DNA of 64,000 bases from Notospermus geniculatus. Taxonomy: Eukaryota; Nemertea; Pilidiophora; Heteronemertea; Lineidae. A program made the position numbers and the translations under genes. Of the stretch, positions 22,450 to 33,594 are shown in pieces. The stretch's first letter is position 1. Every line of letters begins with the position of its first letter. The DNA lies in assembly GCA_002633025.1 (NCBI GenBank), contig NMRB01000039.1, forward strand, positions 424,705-488,704. The letters run 5' to 3'. The notes under the pieces were generated by a model that saw only the letters and a program-made list of their open reading frames with translations, ran no database searches and was not told where the DNA came from.

Positions 22450-25400
22450 CTATAATGTACATAATGATAAATTATGTACCTGTCCTTTTGGTCTTTGATG
22501 GTCCTTGCCAGTTAAACAGCAATAGAAATGACTGCCCAAGAACAATCCGCCTAGCGTTACCAGGCAGGTGAATATGGCTGCCAGACTAACGCCACTTTGG
22601 ATTATTGATAATGAACAAGCTGAAATGATGAGAAGAGGAAGTAAATCAAATGTAGATGGTTGCAATCGTGTGAAAAATATCAGCAAGGACACTTCTCACA
22701 AGAATACTCCCATCTTATTCGTCACAGATATCAGTGGCTACCTGTTGCGTGACAACACAAATATTGGAAGTAGGTACCTCTCCAAGGAACATGACTTTGG
22801 TCAATTTTCTGATTAATGTCCTTGATTAACAATTTCATTCGATATTAGCTTTTTTTAATCATATCAGGACATCACCTGATAAAGTGAAGAATATCATCAG
22901 TTCTGAACGTGTTACCCAGGAAGTAGAAAACATGCTCTTGAACAGTGCTCTAAGTTGACTGCATGCAGCCTTAAACAGTTTGTCCTCTGCTAGTATTATC
23001 CTGAAGTTCATCTACATGTCCAATGCTTAGCATTTCAGACACCTGAATCAAAACCAATGCTTGCTTTTGCAGGGGAAGATCCTTGCTAATCTTATAATAC
23101 ACCTTACCTGCTGGCCGAGGTCTCACTTACCTACAATCTGAATGACAAAATACACAATGCTGGCCATCAATGACCATCGAATCACATCTCTGTCCACAGA
23201 CTGCACTGTACTCCAAAATACAATTGATAAGCCTGAAAAAGAGAAAAATCAAACAGTCATGTGTAATGACAAGTTTCATGTAGTAGAAGGAGAGATTCAG
23301 ACTTACATCTTATTATTAGGAGCAAAACAGAAGGGAGACATTGCACGCCTAGTATACTTACTGAGTAAAGCAGCTCCATAAAGTCTAACTGGGAGAATAG
23401 CATTTGCCCCCTCATGTGTCTCAAACGTTAAATTAAACAAATGACTAGGAAAAGACAACGCCTGAAACAAAGAATGGGAAAGCAAAATAATTGCTTGAAA
23501 TGTTCCAATATGAAGTACAATGTACCGTACAAAAGAAAGGTGCACAAGGCATATGAATGTTGCAGAGGTTTTGGTGTGGGAGGTTTCTGCACTTACACTC
23601 ACCCATAAAGAGACCACAGAAAACATGGCTGCCACCAGCACCTGCCAGATTCGGAGACCACGAGGAAGCTTTACATACAGATTTTCACTATGGCCAAGTA
23701 TTTGACTAAGCTGCAAAATACAAATGAAGTGATTCTAATTTTGTGATAGAATCAAAGTCGACCTGACATTATGTTTATGAATAGCCAGCCTCATGTTATG
23801 GCTTGTTTCAATCTGGTTTCAGTTTTGTCACCTTTTCACCAAACCCATCCAATCAACTGGGTGGAGAAGTGAAGCATCACCCAAGCCATTGGAAACACAT
23901 CAAGGCATGAGGGATGTTGATCAGAGATAGTACCCATGTACATTGCACACATGGAAAATTCATTTCAGCAAAAGCAGGCAATCATGAATGCCATCCTGAG
24001 CCGAGCAGATACAGAATTCACCAAACACATACTGGTTGGGGGGGGGGGATTGGTATAAAGTGATATGTTGCACTAGGTTAGGGGCACCGGCAGGTCAACC
24101 TACAAACTGGATCACAACAACAACTGGATCGCTACAATCACCACTGGACCACTGTGGACTACGACTCAATGCTCACCACCTGAATGTTCAGACTCTACTT
24201 CTGTTAAACCTGATGAAAACTACACAATTTACCTTTGATCTGTGTACATCACCATCATTTACCTTTGATCTGTGTACATCACCATCATCTGTCTCTCCTA
24301 CACCCAGCAGCTTCCTAGTTTTCAGTCGACTATGTAAATCACCACTACTGTGTTTTCTGAAGGTAGAGAAATAACCAGCGTATGAGAATAGCAAACCAAG
24401 AAGAAGCTGAAAATAATGTGGACAAAATACACTTACTTAAGACATCCAGCGAACATTTCAGAAGTAACGAGACTTTATTGTTTTCATTTATCACCACTGG
24501 TGACTGAACCATGCATGAATCGACCTCTTGGCGCACAAAGGGGCAGGGGTTCATATGTACAAAATTTCTGGTAATAGGTCTTATTTGTCAGAGCAAGTGT
24601 CCTGCTAACAGATGATGGGCATTGCACCACCAAGCATGGATCCAGTGGGCGCACCCGAAGCACGCCCCCTTTTGGCCAACAAATCTGTAAAATCGACCGT
24701 GAAATTAGGAACTTGGTGGTAATTTCAATGTTCCTAGCACAGAGCGCCCCCTCTTCCCAAAATCCTGGATCCGCTCCTTGACCACTACTGGGGTCAGACG
24801 TTGGGTCTCCTAACACCTGCTTTAACGTTGTTTTATGTGGGCAGCACAATGCTAAAGATTTTTCATACTTCCAATGACGAACAAACAACAATTATGTTCA
24901 TTAATTCAACGTCTCCTGAGTAGAAAGGCTGAAATATCCCTCAAGGCATTCGAGTAAATGATGGTTTAAAGACATCAATTAGACCTTATAATTAGCTCCA
25001 TTTTCCCCTCACAAACGAGATTTCTGATTTCTTGTACATTTGAGTTACTAATGCGAGAGTGATAGTTTGATAGCATATACAGGGTGTCACAAAAGAAATG
25101 TCCAGGCCAGGTTTCTCCGGATCCTGATAGAGAATTTTGTTATATAACAATCAACCAAGCCAATCAGAAATTATGTCACTTTGCCTAATGTTCCTTAGGC
25201 AATGTCTATTTAGCATTTTGCCCAATCTTTACATTAGGCAATCTGCCTAAGCACTGCCTAAGGAAGATTAGGCAAAATGCCAAACATGATAGACACTGGG
25301 GATGAGATAATGCCTAATCTACATTAGGCATCTTGCCTATGCAAAGGCTTTCAGTGTATAGTCACCCCATAACATGGCTTGCACACAGATGGTTAAAACT

Positions 25401-28400
25401 TTTTCCATCAGTGTCAACCATTAGCCATTATGATCCTAGTTGTCAGGACTGCATCACGCTAAGATGATTTTCGCCAAATTACATAATAGAATCAATCAAT
25501 GCTTCCTTTGTATGGCATTTATTAACTGCCTCGGGACAGTCCTTTGATGGGTAATTCTGCGGCCATCACATTCTGTATGTTCAGCAGTATGAAGACATAT
25601 TACATGTATACCTGTTGTGTGTCACCCTCAGAAAAATATCTGCATTATGGGATATGTAATGTGATGAAGAGTGTGCCTGAACTCTGCTATGTAGAGATTT
25701 TCTAGGGGTTTTTAGTCACAGTTGACAAATACTCAATTTTTAACCCTGGCTGCCAAAGTACACCATAAGGTTGAAATATCAATCAGTACAAATGTCTGCA
25801 TGTGTATCCAATGCCACCATTTTTTTTCCATTTTCTGCAAGTAACAACAAAGAAACTGACAGACCATTTCCTTTATTTTATGAGAACATCTAAACAGCTG
25901 ATCAACTGATGGTTTCCAGCTTAAACAAAACCTGGCAAAGGAAAGCAAACAAAATACCTTAACAACTTCACCAAAAAAGTAGCAGCTGGTTGCTAGAGCC
26001 AGAGATTGCTTCCATATTTCTGAAATTGAATTTCAATGTGTGTTGGGGTATCTATCAAACTAAGACTGAAGGCAGACAAACCTCAAGACCTGAGACCTTA
26101 TCTACAAAACTAAGACCCCCAGTACGTAAACGAAGAATCACCCACAACAAAGCTAAAGACTGTTCCACAAAACTAAAATCCCACCTGCTACAAAATTACG
26201 GTAAGCAGACAGCTTCCCATTATCTTTACATGTTGCATGGCACTTAAAGCTACATTTTTGTGTCACAAAGAAAGTGAGCAGATTTTTATGGAACTTCAGC
26301 TTTATACATATTATTTGTAACTTTTAATTTGTAATTTGAGCTTGGTACCAAGAACAATCCTTCAAATCTTTCCAACATCTTTTTCTTGTCTTCAAATCAA
26401 TCAGTGAGACACTGGCTGTTAAAAGAATGCCACAAATGTCATCAGCAGATGGCTAAAGGCTAACAGGAGCAAGTTTCTTATTCACATATTATTGGGCTCC
26501 AAGCCATTTATGAATACAAATGAGATGTTACTGAGAAAATTTCAGTTGCTGCAAGTAATTCTCTCATAGGCTCCCCAACAATAGCATGGAAAGTACTTTA
26601 AAGAAAGGTTTTGTGTCCTAGCCTAATGAAACTGCTCTTTTTCCACACTGAGAGCACTATGTTTGCTGCAAAATAAGATTTGCCAAGAACAGTGTCAACT
26701 ACATGTATACAACAGAAGCATATTGCAGGAGTGTGTTTTGGTGCCAGGAACAGTTAACATCAACCAAGGGCACGCCAGCTTCCTTCCCTACTTAATGGTA
26801 ACAGCAATAGGAAGCTTTCATCAGATTTTGGTTGGGTCTTGTGATTGATGTCAACAGGTAAGTAGCTTGCCAGAGGTAGAAATCCTTAGTGTGACAGTAA
26901 TGGATTAGAGGTTGGATGGCTGTACAATCTCAGGATGGAGCTGGCTTCTGTCATGTCTTAGCCAAATCATTAGCCAAGCCACTGTACAGTTAGCCAAATT
27001 TTCCATTATTAAACAGATTTCAGTGTTGAAAAGTTTAGCCAAATGGTTGAAGTTTCAGCCAAATCAGAGGTGACATACTATAGCCAAGAGCGATTTGGCG
27101 AGTAGGTCCCACCATCCTTGGTAGCTGACCTTGTGGGAAGACTGCATTCCTTAGTGATTCACCTATTGCTCGAGTAGGCTTTAACAATGGAAGGAATCCT
27201 TGCTTAAAGGAGCTCGACGTCCAAGTTGTAAACAAACTGGTTTGTTTACAAACAGTGGCCAGCAAACTAGTTTTATTCCTTCGTGAAGGTGGCAGCACCA
27301 GTACGCCCCATGATCGTTAGACTGGTGCCCGGTCCAATGCAACTCACTCACGATATTCACGTCAGTACATATCACCGGCAATAGGTGGCAGCACCGCAGG
27401 CGTCGCGTGGATAGAGAACCAGTGAGTGAGTGTTTACAACTTGGACGTCCAGCTCCTTTAACACTGCCCTAGGCCCATTTCAAAACTCACTAATAATACT
27501 GGTGCCTGCATCTCAGTGACCATTGGGCAGCAATGCAACGGGTGATGATATCAAAGACCAGTAAATACAGGGTGACCCAAAAAAAATGAGACCCATGAAC
27601 ATGTTAATAAAAACTTTAATTTTCAGGCTACAGCAACCAAACTTGACACATGTTATCTCAACTTAATGCACGGCCTGAACACCAAGTTTCATTAGTCAGG
27701 GCTTATCACTTTCCGTTTAATGACGTCTTTCCATAATGTGCTCAAGATGAGCCCCTCGGCGCTGGCGGCACACTTGAACACGACGCACGAAGTTCTCAAT
27801 GACTCGAACGCACTCCCCCTTTGGAATCTCACGAATCTTCGCAGTTATGGCCTCCTTCAACTCGTGAATGTTTTGGGGATTATTCCTATAGACATTGTCT
27901 TTGAGGTAGCCCCATAGGTAGAAATCCGGGGGTTCAGGTCTGGCGAGTGTGAAGCCCATTCAGGGTCACACCTCCGACTGATAAGCGATCCTGAAAGTGT
28001 TCGCGCAGCCAATTCAGCGAGTCATTTGAGGTGTGGGGAGTTGCCCCATCCTGCTGAAACCATTGGTCCTCCCTTATAAACCCCCTTCGTCAGCCGAGTA
28101 CAGCCCAAGACTTGCGGAGGACCCCTAGGTAACGTTCTGTATTCACAGTGACTGCACGCTCGTTCTCATCCTCAAACCAGAATGGCCCCGGATTTCTACC
28201 TATTGGGCTACCTCAAAGACAATGTCTATAGGAATCCCAAAACATTCACGAGTTGAAGGAGGCCATAACTGCGAAGATTCGTGAGATTCCAAAGGAGGAG
28301 TGCGTTCGAGTCATTGAGAACTTCGTGCGTCGTGTTCAAGTGTGCCGCCAGCGCCGAGGGGCTCATCTTAAGCACATTACAGAAAGACGCCATTAAACGG

Positions 28401-29291
28401 AAAGTGATAAGCCCTGACTAATGAAACTTGGTGTGCAGGCCGTGCATTAAGTTGAGATAACATGTGTGAAGTTTGGTTGCTGTAGCCTGAAAATTAAACT
28501 TTTTATTAACATGTTCATGGGTCTCATTTTTTTTGGGTCACCCTGTATTTGGAAATTTCTTTCTTTGATAAATAGAAATGCATCTGTGTGCACTTAATTT
28601 ACAAATCAAAGAAAGCATTCCAAACATCCCATGGTTACTCTCTGTTGGTTTGTAAATAATAGGCTGTAGTGGCTGGTTCCAGAATCGCAAACCTCAATAT
28701 TTCTTTTGGTTGTTGTGATTAATGGATTCATCACGACAAAATTCTGACTTCTTGCCACTGCATGAATGAAAGAAAGCAAACGCTTGCTTCCACTAGAGTC
28801 AGGACCATGACCTGTGCAAGGGATGACCACCACTGTAACTGCAGGCAAGGGCAGCATGGAGAAATAGTTGTGTAATATTACAAAGCTCTAATCCTTTGAA
28901 GAGGAGGAACAAAAGAGGGACATGAAAGGGTTTGGTCACATTCCCTAGGTCCCTTTCTTGTGGACTCCTTTCATCCAGTGGTTTAAGGCAGTTCTTCGAG
29001 AGATCAGGGGTTAGGGATAAAACCAAGGAGGAAAAATATTGATTCTGCAGACATACTGTCATCAGTCATGTAGTACATGTATGTGTGGATGAGTACCGTA
29101 AGTCAGTTAAAACACTCAGTAAAATTCCCACGGACACTTAATACAAAAGCCTACCTGTTGAAGAGCAATCTGTAAAGCTGGTTCATACTCGTAAAGCAAT
29201 AATCCGAATGATGTCGGTTTTTACTATCAGCAAAGCGACTACGGCGCTGCATCAGGTCTTCCTTATCCATAGTTGGCAAACTTCGAGCCAT
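22450..29291 (-). CDS. TP53I11: TP53I11-like multi-pass membrane protein, copy B1
   Basis: Six coding exons on the minus strand: 29291-29155, 24356-24263, 23710-23603, 23461-23362, 23232-23131 and 22619-22450. They total 711 nt with all phases matching and encode 236 residues. All introns are GT/AG (donors such as GTGAGT and GTAAGT). Residues about 46-77 contain [20 protein letters not shown], matching the N-terminal [11 protein letters not shown]...VHRSK signature of vertebrate TP53I11. The blocks [20 protein letters not shown] and VIRWSL follow in the expected order. About four membrane segments span residues 93-212. The start is chosen at AAAATGG, because upstream in-frame sequence is frameshifted relative to the second copy. 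The 45-residue first exon is not obviously conserved with vertebrates and is supported mainly by phase and splice donor. Vertebrate TP53I11 is a p53-inducible membrane protein with a poorly defined molecular role. Confidence 0.87.
24228..24287 (-). other. 30-bp duplication creating a second splice donor in B1 exon 2
   Basis: A 30-bp unit (24228-24257) is repeated immediately (24258-24287). It contains the end of exon 2 (GATGTACACAGATCAAAG) and its donor GTAAAT. Two donors therefore exist, at 24262 and 24232. Using the distal donor adds ten in-frame residues ([10 protein letters not shown]), repeating the preceding DGDVHRSK. The second gene copy has only one unit (near 35484-35513). Confidence 0.88.
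24640..24780. mobile_element. GGATCC-ended MITE in B1 (intron 1)
   Basis: Inverted ends carry TGGATCCAGTGGGCGC on the left and, reversed, GCGGATCCAGGATTTTGGGA on the right, both followed by G-rich GGGGGCG blocks. Short elements of this look are common in animal genomes. The same insertion lies at about 35900-36045 in B2. I could not resolve the target duplication. Confidence 0.55.
25078..25120 (+). mobile_element. Solo mariner-type end (TACAGGGTGTCACAAAA)
   Basis: TA followed by CAGGGTGTCACAAAAGAAAT resembles one mariner inverted end. I see no matching second end nearby. It is also present in B2 at about 36343. It is probably a truncated relic. Confidence 0.4.
25191..25345. repeat. TTAGGCA-rich inverted-repeat block (B1)
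   Basis: Many GCCTAA and TTAGGC words alternate here, so the block folds back on itself (for example GCATTTTGCC against GGCAAAATGCC). The equivalent block in B2 is at about 36451-36606 with small differences. No coding potential is seen. Confidence 0.6.
27208..27457. mobile_element. TTAA-target MITE, 250 bp, copy 1 (shared by B1 and B2)
   Basis: Inverted ends AGGAGCTCGACGTCCAAGTT and (reversed) AGGAGCTGGACGTCCAAGTT are flanked by TTAA at 27204-27207 and 27458-27461. TTAA targets point to piggyBac or Kolobok, and there is no transposase inside. The interior contains the hairpin TTTGTTTACAAACA and GAGTGAGTG words. The allelic copy is at 39431-39684. Confidence 0.83.
27568..28545. mobile_element. 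Fold-back mariner element, 978 bp, only in B1
   Basis: The element is bounded by TA (27566-27567 and 28546-28547) and starts CAGGGTGACCCAAAAAAAAT. The left arm 27568-27931 and right arm 28186-28545 are inverted copies of each other over about 360 bp, far longer than a mariner terminal repeat. Both arms are the 3' end of a mariner transposase gene. The central 250 bp adds more transposase sequence on the minus strand. B2 has the exact empty site near 39794, with a single TA. Confidence 0.93.
27717..28185 (-). pseudogene. Broken mariner transposase (C-terminal half)
   Basis: Minus-strand translation gives, in order, [30 protein letters not shown] (second catalytic Asp), WLREHF, then after a one-base loss ISRR...[11 protein letters not shown] (third catalytic Asp). 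After a second shift in a C-run comes [19 protein letters not shown] and a basic C-terminus ending at 27717. About 36 residues separate the two catalytic Asp residues, in the range of mariner-type DDD enzymes. A stop (TGA) also lies between VLG and RRG. The N-terminal DNA-binding half is missing, so the product cannot be active. The plus strand of the right arm repeats the last part in opposite orientation. Confidence 0.92.
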
Positions 29292-30482
29292 TTTGTTTTG
29301 AATTAACAAATCTTGCCCAATGATGATAAAATAGGCAAAATCCCTTTAGAAAAACTCCTCATGAATCAATGACCTTTCAAAGAGAACACGAATTTCATAA
29401 TTTCCTCTGGACTGAAAGTTGAGAAGTTTGAAATATCACAGCCAATAGTGCTGACTGTGGCCTGTCTGATGTGTTTTTTTCCTCATGGGTAGGCCACCCT
29501 CAGTCTCCTTGGTAACATTAACTAGTTCCCTTGAATCGTCAAAGAAAACTGCTGTCCACCATCACATCAGTATTTTTCAAACCATTTTATGTGTTTAATG
29601 ATTCTTTAAATTTCTATGAGTGTCCCATCTGGTGATAAATTCTATTGGCGAGACATGAACTCAGATGTCAGGCCATCATGCACTCATCTTCTAAATCACA
29701 CAGAAGTCATTTCCAGAATATTTTTAAACCATAAGAAGCGAAGAAAGTATGCCAATAGAAATTTCATATACATGTACATGTATTTCCATTTTATTTTTCT
29801 CACTCAAAATCACTTCAGCGCCAAACTGTTGAAGTAACTGCCACAAAAGAAATGAAGAAAAACTAAAACATAGCACAGCAACAAGTGCTTAATTGAATAA
29901 ATCACTTGCAGTATGAGACTTCCACAAATGGACAAAAATTATGAACTGATATCTGATATAAAATACCAGTAACGAAGCCACAATGAATGAGAACTGAATG
30001 AGAGAATTAATTTTTTTGCCACTCAGAAGAATATGTAGGTATAATCAACTGTAGCAACATACGAACTGTCCTCATCTACCTCGATGCTCAAGTTCACGTG
30101 TCATGTTCCCCACCTGAGAGATGTGTAAGCTAACAGGCTACGGTGAAAGCCATCATGTAATGACAGCCTATAGCGGAGATACAGGATGATGTGAGAACCA
30201 TATGATGAAGATGAGGTGTGCTGGCTGAATCGCAGATTCTTAACTTGATGGAGTAGGTGCGGCAGGTGGAAGTTAACCCTTACTGAGAAAGACCTAATAA
30301 GCTAAAAGTCTGATTTCAGGAGCAGGGCATAAGAAGGGATTATGCTTTATACTTATTAAACTTATACTTTTTAAACAACCCGTAGGTCAACTTACCTTTC
30401 ATGAACCATGTTGGGCTTTCAGACAGACGAACAAAGGGACAAATGTCACTGATCTATGGTTTATCAAACTTGTGGCAAATAT

Positions 30483-31688
30483 CCTAGGCAACAAGCAAAG
30501 TGATAATAAACCTGAGGTGTACCTCCCAAGGCACACATCTCTACATGTATTGAGCAACTTGATAATCTATTGTGAATGGCCTCGACTCTTCATTTTGCAT
30601 TTTAAATGCTTAATGACACAGGGCCCGTATGCGTAAAACATCCTAAGTGAAACATTTCCCTTAATCTATTGTACAAAAACAAAAGATTAAGTGAAAATTT
30701 TCACTTAAGATGTTCTATGCATATGGGCCCTAGTTAGTAGATTTAAAGCCTTTATACACGTACTAGTACCTGTAAAATTCGCAGAGATCACAGATGATTA
30801 GTTCAGGTACATATACTTATTCCCAAACCCAAATACATACAAGGAAAACATGCACTTTCCTGATGATTTTATAGAATCCTACCTGAAAAGAAACTTCAAG
30901 ACGTGGTTTACTGCCATCACATTGCTATCCTCAGATCCAATACCAAGCAAAGGAGTACATTAATAATCCAATGAAGATGTAAATGGAACATCGGTCAGAT
31001 GTCAACAGTTTTTCCTCAAAAATCACCAGCAAATGAAATGCACATCAGTGCGGAGATGGAGGCCAAGGTATCCTGAGAGGATGGAGTTGCAGCTTAAAAA
31101 GATTCCTTCGTCTAAAATTATTTCCCTCTACATCAACGACGACAACGCTGAAATCAACATGCTTAGGCCAAACAAAGCAGTATATTGCTTTACATCTTTC
31201 ATTCGATGAAGTAAAATGCTGTCTCACTCACTCTCGGGGGGTAACAACCATTCAGATTGGACGCTGAGAAAATCGTTTGCCGAGGTTCGGCATCAAAAGC
31301 GGCGAGCTGCAATTTGGGTCATGTTGGATGCAGGCCCCAAATGAAAACACCTTGCACAAAAGCATCAGTCTCAAAGGCATAAGTAGGCCCTACAAGAATC
31401 ATGCGAAATGATCTTGGCCGAAAGGGGTGAAACCCGAATGGGGCCACGATCTAAAATCACAACGACGCTGAACTAACACACAGAGTGGAGGCAGAAAAGA
31501 ATGATGAAGTGAAGAAATTCCATCAGTGGAAGTGATTTGAAGAAAAAAGCTTTATCTGACTGGCTTGATAGACCTACCGAGAATCCTTATCTCAGGTTTT
31601 ATTGGCCTGCCTGCGTCTGTGTACCTTAGACAGATTAATCATGAAAAAAACGCATAGGATGGAGAAGAGGCCATTAGGGAGTAATGTG
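30483..31688. other. Non-duplicated spacer between the B copies
   Basis: This 1.2-kb stretch continues B1 upstream of the gene and ends where B2 begins. It contains a short MITE (30619-30732). I see no exon; the open frames at 31045-31227 and 31602-31784 have no recognisable content. Confidence 0.6.
30619..30732. mobile_element. Short palindromic MITE (GGGCCCGTATGCGTAAAA type)
   Basis: The left half CAGGGCCCGTATGCGTAAAA mirrors a right half that reads AGGGCCCATATGCATAGAAC on the other strand, and both run into TTAAGTGAAA words. It resembles the element at 4457-4571 in size and end sequence, so they are likely related families. Confidence 0.65.
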
Positions 31689-31842
31689 ACAGCTAAGCGA
31701 CATTTTCCACAGAGAGGTAGAAGCTATGAAATTTTATGTTGGATTTTTAAACTTGCTGGTCACCCACGACAGAAATCTTGCTAAGAATCTTATCATTTTC
31801 TTAGTAAAGTACCTCAGCTATTTCTCAGTAAGATGTAAGTAA

Positions 31843-32523
31843 GAAAAATCTAAGATTTTTCTCAGTAAGATACTTATAAGATTTTTCTTATTAGTGTTAT
31901 AAGAAAATCTTACTAAGAAAAATATTATACGAATCTTATAAGGTAAATCTTGTTAAGAACTTTCTTACTAAGATCTTGCTAAGAAATAACTTAGATACTT
32001 ACTAAGACCTTCCCATTATAATAGTATCTCACAGCGTAATATTAGGAAATACATGTAACACATAAGCCTTCTTTCACAAAATATACATGTACAGTACATG
32101 TATATGAATTTCTGATTTTTTTAGTATTTCAAATATTAAATATCTTTCACTTCTACCTCCAACTGCAAAACAGTGATGAAATATTTTGCTAAAAATCTAA
32201 GATTTTTCTCAGTAAGATACTTATAAGATTTTTCTTATTAGTGTTATAAGAAAATCTTACTAAGAAAAATATTATACGAATCTTATAAGGTAAATCTTGT
32301 TAAGAATTTTCTTACTAAGATCTTGCTAAGAAATAACTAAGATACTTACTAAGACCTTCCCATTATAATAGTATCTCACAGCGTAATATTAGGAAATAAC
32401 ACATAAGCCTTCTTTCACAAAATATACATGTACAGTATATGAATTTCTGATTTTTTTAGTATTTCAAATATTAAATATCTTTCACTTCTACCTCTAACTG
32501 CAAAACAGTGATGAAATAGTTTG
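31843..32523. repeat. Local tandem duplication of about 350 bp in B2 only
   Basis: The sequence from AAAAATCTAAGATTTTTCTC (31843) through GAAATATTTTGCT is repeated from about 32190, including the palindromic TCTTACTAAGA block and the ATATACATGTACAG stretch. B1 has one unit (about 21047-21390). The duplication endpoint lies inside the palindromic repeat. Confidence 0.85.
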
Positions 32524-33594
32524 CTCAGGATTATGACAGGCAAATACTACTGCTGCAACTGGCAAGACCAGGAAAAAACTAAAAACTCTTTCACATCTAT
32601 AAACAGAACACACCTTATTTCTTATATCTGTTATTTCTTGAACATTTTTTTCTATCAGCGATAGCATATAAAATGATAAGGAAGATGTTTCTAGGATATA
32701 GCAATGGGCCTGGAGATGGTGAAGGATACCAAAGAAAGTAACAAGTAAAAGACAAAGAAGGGCAGGCAATAGACACGAAAGAAAAGTAGGATAGCAGTGT
32801 AACGGTCTATTGAAAACAGTGGAAAATGATGTCGGCAGGCAGACCAACGTCCGCCAGCAGACAAGAGATCATTAAGAAAACAGCTATTTTTTTGTGATTT
32901 GGTAATTTGAAATCAATCATATCGGCAAAGAAAAAGAAGTGCATGGCTTCTGTATATCAGGTCGAAGTGTGTTTTATTTGAAATACTCTACATGCACATG
33001 TACTTCGAATATTCTTGGGAAATATAGTATTACTTTTATAGATGAACTGGAAAAGTGTAGTGTGCAATAAGATATGTGTAGTACTCATATGAGACCTTCC
33101 AATGAGTGGCCGTTGCAAAATATTGAAGTTCAAAATAAGGAGTGGTTCAGACATCGTTTTTTCTCAATTTTTTTATTTCATGAAATATGTAACTAAATAG
33201 TGTGTTATAACTGGTCATGCAGCCACTTCATCAGAGTAGGTCAGCTAAGCGCACATCCCCCTGAAACCAACACTACCAAGATTCATGCCAAATGTGCAAT
33301 CCAAATTGCCCACAAATCATCAAGCACAATTTAGTGTCAATTCACTAAGACAGACAAATTAACAGACTCAAAACTACGAACAGCCAATGGAAACAGTGCC
33401 GCCATTCAGCAATGCCATGAAGCTACCCTCTGGCTTGACTTCATGCCATGCCATCAAGCAAGATGACATTGAGCTCTACAGCAAACTGGCATTCACGGCT
33501 GAATGAGGAAACAGTTCCCTGTAGCAAGGAAGAAAGGAGCAGAAACATACTTAAAACTCAACTCTACGTAACTATATATACATTATGTACATGA

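Larger units (their letters stand above)
20894..30482. repeat. Duplicated segment B, first copy (contains TP53I11-like gene)
   Basis: Homology with 31689-41722 begins at ACAGCTAAGCGACATTTTCC and ends at cttgtggcaaatat, where the second copy meets an N. The first copy carries the fold-back mariner (27568-28545) and a 30-bp exon-end duplication. It lacks the 685-bp and one TTAA element found in the second copy. Predicted protein-coding exons are conserved between the copies. Sequence between the gene and the left edge (20894-22449) is noncoding and includes the palindromic block 20990-21215. Confidence 0.93.

Noticed and set aside
23303-23716. 137-codon minus-strand frame as a single gene
   Set aside because: It fuses two TP53I11-like exons through a 141-bp intron that happens to stay open; the exons have proper donors and acceptors.
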